The notes beneath the pieces were generated by a model that worked only from the letters and a program-made list of their open reading frames with translations, had not been told where the DNA came from and did not search any database. This document shows positions 8,143-17,531 of a stretch of DNA of 49,947 nucleotides, piece after piece. Origin of the DNA: Paracoccaceae bacterium (GTDB lineage Bacteria > Pseudomonadota > Alphaproteobacteria > Rhodobacterales > Rhodobacteraceae); assembly GCA_014762635.1 (NCBI GenBank), contig JABURR010000069.1, positions 1 through 49,947 of the forward strand, written 5' to 3'. The translations under genes were made by a program, and so were the position numbers. The number at the start of each line of letters is the position of its first letter. The stretch's first letter is position 1.

Positions 8143-8877
8143 GGTCATGTCGGCAGAACCTGGCTTGCGACAGGACGGGGGGGCTGAGTAGCGTCTGCGG
8201 ATGACGAAACGTGACCCTTTCAAGTACTTCAAGACGAGCGATGAGATCATCCGCTTGGCGGTGATGATGTACATTCGCTTTCCCTTGTCTCTCAGGAACG
8301 TCGTGGTTCTGTTGCACGAGCGCGGCGTCGATGTCAGCCACGAGACGGTCCGCTACTGGTGGCATCGGTTCGGGCCTATGTTTGCCGCTGAGATCCGGAA
8401 ACGGCGGGTCGCAGGTATGCGGTCGAGCCGTTGGCGTTGGCATCTCGACGAAGTGTTTGTGAAGATCAACGGCGAGCGGCATTACCTCTGGCGGGCTGTC
8501 GACCATGAAGGCGAGGTTCTCGAGAGCTTCGTGACCGATTGCCTGGGCTCCTACGGCGCCGCGATGAAGAAAAACGGAGTGGCAGATCGCCATGAAACCG
8601 GCCGTTGGCTGAACACCCGGGTGGAGAATTCGCATCTACCGTTTCGACGACGAGAACGGGCGATGCAGCGCTTCCGGCGAATGCGAAGTTTGCAGATGTT
8701 CGCCTCCGTCCACGCCTCGGTCTTCAACCATTTCAATTCGGAGCGCACCCTCTCTTCCAGAGCCAACTTCAAGAAGCACCGAGCCGCCGCTCTCGCTGAG
8801 TGGCGTCAACTCGGTGTGGCATAAGGGGCAGGCTCGCTGTCCATTCGGAGACCGGTTCGAATTGGTCTGACACCACC
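8143..8877 (+). mobile_element. IS6-family element, copy 1, internally deleted
   Basis: The element spans about 735 bp. The left end begins GGTCATGTCGG at 8143 and the right end reads GTCTGACACCACC at 8865-8877, an imperfect inverted repeat of the GGTnnTGTC type also seen in copy 2. No 8-bp target duplication is evident (CACCTGAC left, GGAGACAC right). An 11-base direct copy of the right tip (TGACACCACCG) lies just outside the left end at 8123-8133 and may be a trace of an earlier element. The transposase inside lacks 27 codons. Confidence 0.75.
8201..8824 (+). pseudogene. IS6-family transposase with 27-codon internal deletion
   Basis: The 207-residue frame matches the 234-residue transposase at 11009-11713 from end to end, except that 27 residues after 'ESFVT' are missing. 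The first catalytic Asp (HLDEVF), the second (VTDCLGSYG) and the Glu (ENSHLPFRRRER) remain, but the spacing between the two Asp residues is shortened, so the DDE fold should be broken. The deletion endpoints both carry GT(C/G)AC, consistent with slippage between short repeats. The frame is otherwise open. Because the reading frame is retained, the product could be made, but transposition is unlikely. Confidence 0.8.
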
Positions 8878-8909
8878 GGAGACACCGGTCAGCGCGGCCG
8901 CGAGATCCA

Positions 8910-10640
<1,731 letters not shown>

Positions 10641-10650
10641 GATGACCTCC

Positions 10651-10773
10651 TCAGGAAATCGGTTGGGCGTAGGCGAAAATCAGGTAGACGATTACCGCCG
10701 CGAGAACGAGGCCGAAGTTCCAGGGCCAAACCTCATAGCGATTGATGTCGTCATGAGAGTCGCGTCCGATCAT
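10651..10773 (-). CDS. 40-residue single-span membrane protein
   Basis: A 40-residue frame ending 10 bases before the dehydratase start. An AGGAG Shine-Dalgarno sequence lies about 7 bases before its ATG. The N-terminal half is polar and acidic (MIGRDSHDDINRYEVW). The C-terminal half is one hydrophobic helix (FGLVLAAVIVYLIFAYA), so it should be an inner-membrane protein with its N-terminus in the cytoplasm. It resembles the very small accessory proteins found beside secondary transporters, but I do not recognise a family. The transporter or regulator that may once have preceded it is missing, since IS6 copy 2 lies 178 bases upstream. Confidence 0.6.
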   Translation of the reverse strand: MIGRDSHDDINRYEVWPWNFGLVLAAVIVYLIFAYAQPIS

Positions 10774-10790
10774 GGGGTTTCTCCTCAGTT

Positions 10791-10848
10791 CGGAAGTTCA
10801 GGCAGGAATAGGGCGATCTGCAGGAAGGATCAACGCACCGAACTTCCG
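10791..10848. promoter_or_regulatory. 9-bp inverted repeat upstream of the membrane-ORF/dehydratase operon
   Basis: CGGAAGTTC at 10791-10799 and its exact complement GAACTTCCG at 10840-10848 are separated by 40 bases and lie 17-75 bases before the small ORF on the minus strand. This could be a split operator or an mRNA leader stem. No T-tract follows, so it is not a simple terminator. Low confidence. Confidence 0.3.
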
Positions 10849-10951
10849 CCCACTCCGGTTATTCACAACCGTACGTCGTCTTCACCTGACCCACAACACC
10901 CGCCCAGCCTGCCCCAGAGCGATATGCACAGCGCTCAGGACTGGCTCTCCG

Positions 10952-11766
10952 GGTTCTGTCAGACGGATTGGTCTTGAGAATGGGAGGTCGGGTTCGTAGC
11001 GTCCGAGGATGAGCAGACCCAACCCGTTCAAGGGCTTTCGCAGCAGCCCCGAAATTATCCGTCTGGCCGTCATGATGTATGTTCGCTTTCCGCTTTCGCT
11101 GAGGAACGTAGAGGATCTACTTCATGAACGGGGTGTCGATGTCAGCCACGAGACGGTTCGCTACTGGTGGCGCCGGTTCGGCCCGATGTTCGCCTCGGAG
11201 ATCCGAAAACGGCGGATCGAAGGGATGAAATCCAGCCGCTGGCAGTGGCACCTCGACGAGATTTTCGTGAGGATCAACGGTGAGCGGTACTACCTTTGGC
11301 GGGCCGTCGATCACGAAGGCGAGGTCCTGGAAAGCTACGTCACGAAGACTCGTGACAAGAAAGCTGCATTGAAATTCTTGCGAAAATCGATGAAGCGGCA
11401 TGGTCAGCCTGAGGTCATCGTCACGGATCGACTTCGTTCCTACGGCGCCGCCTTGAAGGAAGTTGATGCGGCGGGCCGACAGGAAACTGGTCGCTGGCTC
11501 AACAATCGCGCGGAGAACTCACACCTGCCGTTCCGACGACGCGAGCGGGCCATGCTCCGATTTCGGCGTATCCGAAGTCTTCAAAAGTTCGCCGCCGTCC
11601 ACGCCTCCGTCACCAACCATTTCAACCAGGAACGCAGCCTCTCCAGCTGGCCACTCTTCAAGCAGACCCGCGCCGCCGCCCTCGCCGAATGGCGGGGTCT
11701 CTGTGCAGAATAACGGACAGTGTCTCTGTCCACATGGAGACTAGTTCGCATTGGTCTGACAGCACC
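10952..11766 (+). mobile_element. IS6-family element, copy 2, apparently complete
   Basis: An 815-bp element with 13-bp terminal inverted repeats: GGTTCTGTCAGAC at 10952-10964 and GTCTGACAGCACC at 11754-11766 (one mismatch when inverted). Length, GG…CTGT tips and single transposase gene fit the IS6/IS26 family. No 8-bp target duplication is visible (GCTCTCCG versus TAGCAGAG), suggesting that a rearrangement followed insertion. It has the same orientation as copy 1, and the two bracket the dehydratase operon. Confidence 0.8.
11009..11713 (+). CDS. IS6-family transposase (DDE)
   Basis: A 234-residue transposase, full length for the family. An N-terminal helix-turn-helix region (RLAVMMYVRFPLSLRNVEDLL… SHETVRYWWRRFGP) is followed by the DDE core: Asp in WHLDEIFVRI, Asp in VIVTDRLRSYG and Glu in RAENSHLPFRRRER. 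It catalyses replicative cointegrate formation of the IS6 type. All catalytic segments are present and the frame is intact, so it may be active and could also act in trans on copy 1 ends. It lies inside matching terminal repeats. Confidence 0.92.
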   Translation: MSRPNPFKGFRSSPEIIRLAVMMYVRFPLSLRNVEDLLHERGVDVSHETVRYWWRRFGPMFASEIRKRRIEGMKSSRWQWHLDEIFVRINGERYYLWRAVDHEGEVLESYVTKTRDKKAALKFLRKSMKRHGQPEVIVTDRLRSYGAALKEVDAAGRQETGRWLNNRAENSHLPFRRRERAMLRFRRIRSLQKFAAVHASVTNHFNQERSLSSWPLFKQTRAAALAEWRGLCAE

Positions 11767-11934
11767 TAGCAGAGGTAATCTCGAAGTGGTCAGCTGTCGC
11801 CCTTGGTGGCATTGGTTCATCCTGCAACGAATGATCGAATTGGAATCCGAAGCGGCCCCTCAAAACCAAGATCCGTTGATGAGGCGGGCCCTACTGCCGC
11901 CGGATGGCAGCAAGACCTGCCCAGGCGAAAAATA

Positions 11935-12354
11935 TCAGTCTTGTACAATAGTATCGCGCAACTGGAATACCGACGGCATCACCAAGATTTCGGGCGGCCC
12001 TGACAAGGCAAAATACTGCCCCATAGTTTTCGCAAATTCGGTTTCTCGAAAGGCCATCAGCGTGTCCATATCCTTCCAGATGTGGACCGCGCCGAAGCGG
12101 TTTGGTTCTTCCAGCTTCACATAGTAGGTCTGCACCAGCCCGGGCATTTCGCGCAGCTCCGGGAACTGATCCTTGGTTCTGGCCACCATTTCGTCGAAAC
12201 TCAGCGTCGTTTCGAATTGTCCGAACTGAACGACAAGACCCGTGTCAGCAGGAAACACGGCGATATTGTCAGCATCCGCCATTGCTGCAGTGCCTGCGAC
12301 CAATGCGGTCGCCATGGTGCCGGCAAGGCGAGTAGGGTTGTTATGTCGGGTCAT
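11935..12354 (-). CDS. Exported ABM/YdhR-like dimeric alpha-beta barrel protein
   Basis: A 139-residue protein whose first about 27 residues look like a Sec signal (RLAGTMATALVAGTAAMADA). The mature part has the ferredoxin-like pattern of YdhR/antibiotic-biosynthesis-monooxygenase proteins: a strand with LVVQFGQFETTLSFDEM, a helix, then GLVQTYYVKLEEPNRFGAVHIWKDMDTLMAF. Such proteins are often small monooxygenases or binding proteins; no cofactor site can be read. GGGAGGA lies 7 bases before the ATG. It is divergent from the AraC-type gene at 12470, which probably controls it. Export of an ABM-like protein is unusual, and the signal call is by inspection only. Confidence 0.65.
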   Translation of the reverse strand: MTRHNNPTRLAGTMATALVAGTAAMADADNIAVFPADTGLVVQFGQFETTLSFDEMVARTKDQFPELREMPGLVQTYYVKLEEPNRFGAVHIWKDMDTLMAFRETEFAKTMGQYFALSGPPEILVMPSVFQLRDTIVQD

Positions 12355-12469
12355 TCAATCTTCCTCCCACGGCTTTGGTGGGCTCAGTCTGTAATTGGGG
12401 AGGCTAGAAATCTTGACGCATGGGGCCAAAGTTTTCGCCTTGCAGGACAAATTGTCATAGAATTTGGGC

Positions 12470-13489
12470 ATGGCCGCTCACCGAAATACCGCCGCGACCA
12501 TTCGCGCCGTTCTGGCCGCCTGTAAAAGCCAAGGTGCTGACCCGGATGCTGTTCTCGATGCGTCAGGCATTGCGCGGGAGACAGTGAAAGATGTGGACGG
12601 CGAGGTAACCCCCGCCGACATGCGCAATTTTTGGCAGGCGGCCTATCGCGCCACGGGTGATCCGCAACTTGCCCTTCGCGCCGCGCGGGAGGCCCCGCTT
12701 GGCGCCTACAGAAGCTTTGATTACATGTTGATGAACGCGCCGACCCTGGGTGATGCAGTGATCCGTCTGGTGCGCTTTTTCGGATTAATTAACACTTGGC
12801 TCGGCTTTAAGATCGAAGAAAGCCCACGCTCCTTTACTTTGGTGTTATCCTCGAAAATCGGTCCGGTTCCGCCGCCCGCGGTGGAATATTCTTTCGCTGT
12901 GCTGACCTTACGCTTGAGGGGTGCATTAGGGGAGGATTGGGCCCCTCAGGAGGTGCGGTTTCCAGGCCCGCCTCCGCAGGGACATGAACTCTATACCGCG
13001 TATTTCGGGTGCCCGGTTTCGTTTTCCGTCGGGCGGGCAGAATATGTGTTGACGTGCGAAGCTTGGGAAACGCCGATACAGGGGCGCGATTCCGCGCTGT
13101 TTCACGTTGCTGAGGATTATTCCAGTTTATTGATGGAATCCCGCTTGGCACCTGATGACCTGGTTGCAAGGGTGCGCGCAGAAATCGAACGTGCGCTCAG
13201 GGATGGCGAGCCTCGGCGTGATGTGCTGGCACGCAAGCTCGGGCTGAGCGGTCGAACGCTGCATCGGCGGCTCTCCGATGCAGGCGAGACATTCGCACAA
13301 CTGGTCGAGACGGTGCGCGAGGAGTTGGCGATGTCCTATGTGCCGAGAGACGACCTCGCACTCAGCGAGGTTGCCTTTCTTCTCGGCTTTTCAGACCAGA
13401 GTGCATTTACTCGTGCTTTCAAGAGATGGACCGGAACTACACCACGCCAATACAGATTGGGACGCCCCCCTCTCTCGCGGCCAGTGTAA
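12470..13489 (+). CDS. AraC-family transcriptional regulator (OruR/arabinose-binding N-terminal type)
   Basis: A 339-residue regulator. The N-terminal about 220 residues match the 'arabinose-binding' domain of AraC proteins such as OruR/ArgR-like regulators (LDASGIARE… YMLMNAPTLGDAVIRLVRFF… YFGCPVSF). The C-terminal about 100 residues are the double helix-turn-helix (DVLARKLGLSGRTLHRRL and EVAFLLGFSDQSAFTRAFKRWTGTTP). I take the ATG at 12470; a TTG two codons upstream is possible and neither has a clear Shine-Dalgarno sequence. It probably activates the divergent exported protein gene. IS3 remnants start about 30 bases after its stop. Confidence 0.88.
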   Translation: MAAHRNTAATIRAVLAACKSQGADPDAVLDASGIARETVKDVDGEVTPADMRNFWQAAYRATGDPQLALRAAREAPLGAYRSFDYMLMNAPTLGDAVIRLVRFFGLINTWLGFKIEESPRSFTLVLSSKIGPVPPPAVEYSFAVLTLRLRGALGEDWAPQEVRFPGPPPQGHELYTAYFGCPVSFSVGRAEYVLTCEAWETPIQGRDSALFHVAEDYSSLLMESRLAPDDLVARVRAEIERALRDGEPRRDVLARKLGLSGRTLHRRLSDAGETFAQLVETVREELAMSYVPRDDLALSEVAFLLGFSDQSAFTRAFKRWTGTTPRQYRLGRPPLSRPV

Positions 13490-13517
13490 TGGCCCAGTTC
13501 TAAGTGAGAAGGACACA

Positions 13518-13816
13518 GTGACCCGCGGCAGCGAATTTATCTCCCGTGACCTCGATCTCTGGGCCTATGCGAAGACGTCACGCTTGACTTCTCACGGCCC
13601 GGGAAACCCACGGACAACGGCTTCATCGAAGCGTTCAACAGCAAACTCAGGGCGGAGTGCCTGAACGCGCACTGGTTCATGAGCCTTGCGGACGCCCGCG
13701 AAAAGCTGGAGGATTGGCGCAGACACTACAACGAGGACAAACCCCACAGCGCGATCGGTTACAACGTCCCGATTACCATGCATTATCCCGATGGCGTCAC
13801 CAGCCCGTCGTCGTGA
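13518..13816 (+). pseudogene. IS3-family transposase (OrfB) C-terminal fragment, frameshifted
   Basis: Only the C-terminal third of an IS3-family integrase-type transposase remains. It begins at GSEFISRDLDLWAYA and, after a one-base loss near 13572, resumes in the +1 frame as VTLDFSRPGKPTDNGFIEAF and continues through ECLNAHWFMSL… HYNEDKPHSAIGY to the TGA at 13814-13816. The catalytic Glu region (NGFIEAF) is present but the rest is missing. The following about 45 bases (CCGGAAAAATCC… TTGGGGAGCAG) look like the IS3 right terminus. Confidence 0.8.
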
Positions 13817-13966
13817 TAAAGCCGGAAAAATCCAGTTTCCGGCGGTCCAAGGTTGGGGAGCAGTACAATAAACCGACGGATTCTCCCAAAGCCTGGAGGG
13901 AAGTCGGGTCTCAGGTCAAAGACAACCTAGCTCGAGGCTGGAGAGGACGCTGGATAGCGTCGGATT

Positions 13967-14020
13967 ATGACCAAACCCAGCCCTTGCGTGTGGTTTAAGG
14001 CGAGTCCCGAGGTCATCTCC
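13967..14020 (+). pseudogene. IS6-family transposase 5' fragment
   Basis: After a TAGCGTC upstream block shared with the IS6 copies, an ATG opens about 18 codons (MTKPSPCVWFKASPEVIS) that parallel the starts of the two IS6 transposases here (…PFK.FK/R.SPEII). The frame then diverges completely, so only the 5' tip of the gene survives. Confidence 0.5.
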
Positions 14021-14080
14021 GCCAGGCGAATGATCTCCGGCGGTGTCTTGAAATACCTGCATCCGGAGCGCTGGATCATA

Positions 14081-14104
14081 CCCCGACGCTCGCCAGCGTC
14101 GGGG
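14081..14104. terminator. Perfect 10-bp hairpin downstream of the secreted cupin gene
   Basis: CCCCGACGCT and AGCGTCGGGG are exact complements around a 4-base loop, 41 bases past the cupin stop on the minus strand. There is no T-run after it in either direction, so intrinsic termination is uncertain. It could equally be an RNA-stabilising stem or an IS-derived structure. Confidence 0.35.
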
Positions 14105-14145
14105 GCCGTCTCAAGCCGAGTTTGTCTTGCAGGACCGACTGGCGT

Positions 14146-14541
14146 TTACTGCGGTACCATGAGCGGCTTGCCTGGCTCTCCAAACTGGAAAACAACAAAC
14201 TTCGCGCGTTCAGTGGCGCTCACGTTTGCGCCGATCATACCAAGGTTTGGCACCTCGTAAAAAGCTTCGCCGGCCCGATACACCACAGGCTCTTGGCCAT
14301 CAACATCGAGGCGCAGCCCGCCTTCCATCACGTAGACGAATAGCTGTCCAGGGTGGATGTGATGATCTGTCTTCCATCCTGGATCGACATCAAAAACAAC
14401 GACATTTGCCTCGGTGTTGGGCATTTCTTCCAACATGGTCTTCAGAACCGGATTCACCATGTTTTCGGCCGACGCAGGTGACTGAATAAAGCCTGCAATG
14501 AATACTGAGGCGGCGAAAACCGCAGCCTGACCCAGTTTCAT
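14146..14541 (-). CDS. Secreted single-domain cupin protein
   Basis: A 131-residue protein starting with a signal peptide (MKLGQAAVFAASVFIAGFI… SPASA). The mature part is a small cupin: His-His-x-His in TDHHIHPGQLFVYV, then GEAFYEVPNLGMIGAN, a motif 2 without the usual His. The open frame extends 55 codons further upstream, but the ATG chosen here has AGAGGA upstream and leaves the signal peptide at the N-terminus. Such periplasmic cupins are common and mostly of unknown function. It is an isolated gene among insertion-sequence remnants. Confidence 0.72.
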   Translation of the reverse strand: MKLGQAAVFAASVFIAGFIQSPASAENMVNPVLKTMLEEMPNTEANVVVFDVDPGWKTDHHIHPGQLFVYVMEGGLRLDVDGQEPVVYRAGEAFYEVPNLGMIGANVSATERAKFVVFQFGEPGKPLMVPQ

Positions 14542-14993
14542 CTCTTTTCCTCTTGGGAGAGCTGATCCCAAGCAGGAAGTGCTCAGGCAGGCTTCATCTT
14601 TACCAAACTGGGCTCTGTTTGACGTTTCACAAGTCGCTTTGGGCTTGATCTCACCGTCGGCCGATGTCGCGGCGTAGTCGGGGTTGGGGTCATTCTGGAT
14701 ATTCATTGGTCAGTTCCCATCGTCAGTTTTCAGGATGTCACCAGTTTCGCATCTGCCGTAGTCTGAGGCTTGAAGACCAATTGAAGAAACCTTGAAGTAA
14801 TCTTGGGTTGTTGACGGAAACGGACGAACCTCACAGAGGGTACTGTCAGAGCAATCAGCCGGAAAACTCCCTTCCCCCGCTATCCTCAGCCAATTTGACA
14901 CGAAACACCGTTCTGTAAGGGGAAAGGCCTTGCAGAGCACGTCGAAGGAGAACAATCGGGCACCGTTCAGCATCGCAAATCAGTTTGATCTGA
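14542..14993. other. Gene-free stretch between cupin and LysR fragment
   Basis: About 450 bases without a convincing gene. It should hold the promoter of the minus-strand cupin gene. Open frames crossing it (for example 14710-14973 on the minus strand) have no ribosome binding site, no recognisable motif and biased composition. I see no repeat or RNA gene in it. Confidence 0.4.
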
Positions 14994-15317
14994 CAAGACC
15001 TTCACGTGGATGACACCCGAATGTGGGCGGAATGGTTTTCCACCCATCGAATGACCCTGTCCGCTTCAAATTCCCAGATGATTCTGGAAGACCGGCACTT
15101 TCAGTTGAGCTCAACAATTAACGGCCTCGGCGTTTCTCTCTTCGCCTCGTGGACTGTACGAAACGAATTGGAGCGTGGTGACCTTGTCGATCCGTTTCAG
15201 CGTGAAACGGACACCTCCTTTGCCTATTATGTAATTGTGCCGCGAAATATCGACCTATCCACTCCGGCCAAGCGGTTCCGTGACTGGCTCGTCGGGATTT
15301 CCGAACGAACCGGATAA
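14994..15317 (+). pseudogene. LysR-family regulator, C-terminal fragment
   Basis: The frame after a TGA at 14991 encodes about 107 residues resembling the end of the effector domain of GcvA-like LysR regulators: VDDTRMWAEWF, INGLGVSLFASWTVRNELERGDLVDPF, YYVIVPR and PAKRFRDWL. The DNA-binding domain and the first half of the effector domain are absent upstream. No function is expected. Confidence 0.6.
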
Positions 15318-15356
15318 GGGGTGCCGTCGGAAAAACCGTTTTGAGACTGAGTAGGT

Positions 15357-15446
15357 GGCTCGGTAGCGTCCCTGCATCACCGAACCCAAACCTTTCAAGT
15401 GGTGATGTCAGAAGAACTTGGCTTGCGCCAAGGCAGGGGCTGAGTG
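15357..15446 (+). mobile_element. Nested IS6-family end fragments
   Basis: 15357-15400 resembles the IS6 segment around the transposase start (GGTAGCGTC… ACCTTTCAAGT). It is followed immediately at 15401 by GGTGATGTCAGAAGAAC… GGGGCTGAG, which parallels the left end of IS6 copy 1 (8143 onwards). So one IS6 left end lies directly against another IS6 5' fragment. Both are truncated and no gene remains. Confidence 0.5.
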
Positions 15447-15453
15447 TCCCTCG

Positions 15454-17316
15454 TCAGGACCTGTGGGACATCTGAATTGATTTCGTAACGGAGGGTTTCT
15501 GGCTCATCGTAACCGCCAAGGAGTTGAGATACGCGCGCCAGCCGCCGAAGGCGGTGACATCTTCGGCCCCTTCCAAGCCGGCATATTCCACAAGGAACCC
15601 CTTTACCGCGTCCCCGTCCGAAAGCTGGACTGTGCCGATCGACAGGGGCGATGGGACGGAGGCTACGAAATCGGCAAACCCCTCGGTGGGAAGAGCCCAG
15701 ATTTCCAGCTCGATCGCCGATCCCGGCTCCGCGCGCAACAGGCCGGGCCGCGCGGGCGGCCCTCCGGCAAGCGCAAAGAACCTGTAGATCGTCGCCGTCC
15801 GATCTGTCCGGACGAAACGACCGCCGCGGGATGTCAACTCGTGGTTCAGCGGCAGGCCGGACATATGGGCACCCACGACGGCCAGAGCGATTTCACCAGG
15901 GGCTAGTCCGGCGTCAGACAGGTCTGCCGAAGGTAGGCCGTGCCCCGTCGCCCCAAGCACCTGCGCGGTCGCCCGGTGCAACTGATCCGCAAGTGCCGCG
16001 CCAAGCGCATCCTGGCCCGAGCGCCCAAGCAGCGTCACGCTTCCGGGCCGCCCGTCTTCGCGCGGTCCCGTCGGAACGCTGATCCCGCAGAGGTCCATCA
16101 GATTGACGAAATTCGTATAGGTCCCGAGGCGGGAGTTCGGACCGATCGGGTCAGCCTGCAGATCGGCCACGGAATAGAAGGTCGGGATGGTCGGGACGCA
16201 AAGAAGATCCACCTGGTCCAGGAATGGAGCCGCCTTCCGCTTGAGTTCTGCCAACCGGTAGATACCCCGGAATGCGTCGACGGCAGAAAGCCTGGAGCCG
16301 GCTTCGACGATTTGTCGCGTGACCGGATGCAGCGCATCCGGGTCCTTCCGGATCAGGTCTTCGACCACGGACAACCGTTCCGCGACCCATGCTCCGTCAT
16401 AAAGCATCGCGGCGACTTCGAAGAACGGCGTAAAATCCAACTCGACGATCCGTGCCCCCATCGCGGCAAGACGCGACAATGCGGCCTCGAAACTGGCTGC
16501 CTGTTGGTCATCTCCGAAGAACTCTCGCGTGGCGACATCGGGAACGCCGATGGTCACCTCGGGTGGCGGCGCCCCCAATGGCGGCGTGGCGACCTCCCGG
16601 GCAAAAGCATCGGCAGGGTCGAAACGCGCAGCTGCCGCGAAAGCAGCCCAGGCGTCAGAAACCGTGAGAGCAAAGATCGAAATCGTATCAAGCGTCCGGC
16701 AGGCCGGCACCACACCGGTATTGGAAATTGCCCCGAGCGTCGGCTTGAGCCCGACGATGTTGTTCAGTGCCGCTGGAACCCGTCCCGACCCCGCCGTGTC
16801 GGTGCCCAGCGAGAAGGAGACGATGCCATGGGCCACGGCAACCGCAGAGCCTGACGAAGAACCGCCGGGCACGATTTCGGGATCAATCGCATTCTTCGGC
16901 GGCGGATACGGCGATCGGACCCCGACGAGGCCGGTGGCGAACTGGTCGAGATTGGTCTTGCCGACGGGGATCGCACCGGCGGCTTTCAGAGCCGCGACGG
17001 CGAAGGCATCCTCGGAAGGGTCATAGGCATAGGCAGGACAGGCTGCCGTCGTGGGACAGTCGGCCAGATCGATGTTGTCCTTTACCGCGAACGGGATACC
17101 CCAAAGCGGCATGGCTTCCGGGTCAAAGGCCGGAAGCGCCGCCGCTTCTGCGACCACCTCGGCCTCGGGTCTCAGATGAATGAATATCCCGGGATCACCG
17201 ACCCGGTCGATCCGGCGATAGGCTTCGCCGATCACCTCGGCAGGTGAGGTTCCCCGGGCATAGGCCGCATGCAGGGTGGCGATATCGAATCCAAGGCGCG
17301 CCAGATCAAGGCTCAT
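15454..17316 (-). CDS. atzF: Allophanate hydrolase
   Basis: A 620-residue allophanate hydrolase. The N-terminal about 430 residues are an amidase-signature domain with the Ser-cisSer-Lys triad: Lys79 (AVKDN), Ser153 (GGSSSGSA) and Ser177 (TDTAGSGR), spaced as in the Pseudomonas enzyme. The C-terminal domain (about 460-600) matches the accessory domain of AtzF. It splits allophanate into ammonia and CO2 in the cytoplasm. The start is the ATG at 17316 preceded by GGAGGAAAC. No urea carboxylase gene is nearby, which is unusual. An imperfect RutR-like palindrome lies 144 bases upstream. The stop is only about 10 bases from IS6 remnants, so the last few residues may be acquired. Confidence 0.9.
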   Translation of the reverse strand: MSLDLARLGFDIATLHAAYARGTSPAEVIGEAYRRIDRVGDPGIFIHLRPEAEVVAEAAALPAFDPEAMPLWGIPFAVKDNIDLADCPTTAACPAYAYDPSEDAFAVAALKAAGAIPVGKTNLDQFATGLVGVRSPYPPPKNAIDPEIVPGGSSSGSAVAVAHGIVSFSLGTDTAGSGRVPAALNNIVGLKPTLGAISNTGVVPACRTLDTISIFALTVSDAWAAFAAAARFDPADAFAREVATPPLGAPPPEVTIGVPDVATREFFGDDQQAASFEAALSRLAAMGARIVELDFTPFFEVAAMLYDGAWVAERLSVVEDLIRKDPDALHPVTRQIVEAGSRLSAVDAFRGIYRLAELKRKAAPFLDQVDLLCVPTIPTFYSVADLQADPIGPNSRLGTYTNFVNLMDLCGISVPTGPREDGRPGSVTLLGRSGQDALGAALADQLHRATAQVLGATGHGLPSADLSDAGLAPGEIALAVVGAHMSGLPLNHELTSRGGRFVRTDRTATIYRFFALAGGPPARPGLLRAEPGSAIELEIWALPTEGFADFVASVPSPLSIGTVQLSDGDAVKGFLVEYAGLEGAEDVTAFGGWRAYLNSLAVTMSQKPSVTKSIQMSHRS

Positions 17317-17460
17317 GCCGTTTCCTCCATGATCTTGGCCGGGCGTTCCCACTGCACCAGGACAATGCATTCATCCGTTGGCCACGCAGAGCGATCGCCA
17401 CGCCTCAAGCCGTGTTCTCTTGACAGGATCCCAAGACAGGTTCCGATGACAATATCTTTC

Positions 17461-17475
17461 TTGACACTTGGTCAA
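17461..17475. promoter_or_regulatory. Imperfect RutR-like palindrome upstream of atzF
   Basis: TTGACACTTGGTCAA is one base shorter than the RutR consensus TTGACCAnnTGGTCAA and keeps the right half intact. It lies between the terminator of the pyrimidine operon and atzF. Spacing is off by one, so binding is doubtful. Confidence 0.35.
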
Positions 17476-17482
17476 AAACAGA

Positions 17483-17507
17483 CGGGTCAGCGCATGGCGC
17501 TGACCCG
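17483..17507 (-). terminator. Rho-independent terminator of the ABC importer operon
   Basis: An 11-bp perfect stem (CGGGTCAGCGC / GCGCTGACCCG) with a 3-base loop follows the binding-protein stop codon by about 25 bases on the minus strand. The minus-strand transcript continues into TCTGTTTTTG. This separates the importer operon from atzF. Confidence 0.8.
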
Positions 17508-17531
17508 CTTTGATCTGGTGCCAAAAGGCGA

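Larger units (their letters stand above)
13817..14145. other. Gene-free stretch with IS ends and a hairpin
   Basis: No intact gene is visible in these 329 bases. They contain the probable right end of the IS3 remnant (to about 13865), a truncated IS6 transposase start (13967-14020) and a perfect 10-bp hairpin (14081-14104). The remaining sequence matches nothing I recognise. Confidence 0.5.

Noticed and set aside
14081-14104. CRISPR or riboswitch structure
   Set aside because: It is a single hairpin without repeated units or conserved riboswitch elements; listed only as a possible terminator.
14710-14973. An 87-codon minus-strand ORF upstream of the secreted cupin
   Set aside because: No ribosome site, no motif and unlike the local coding style.
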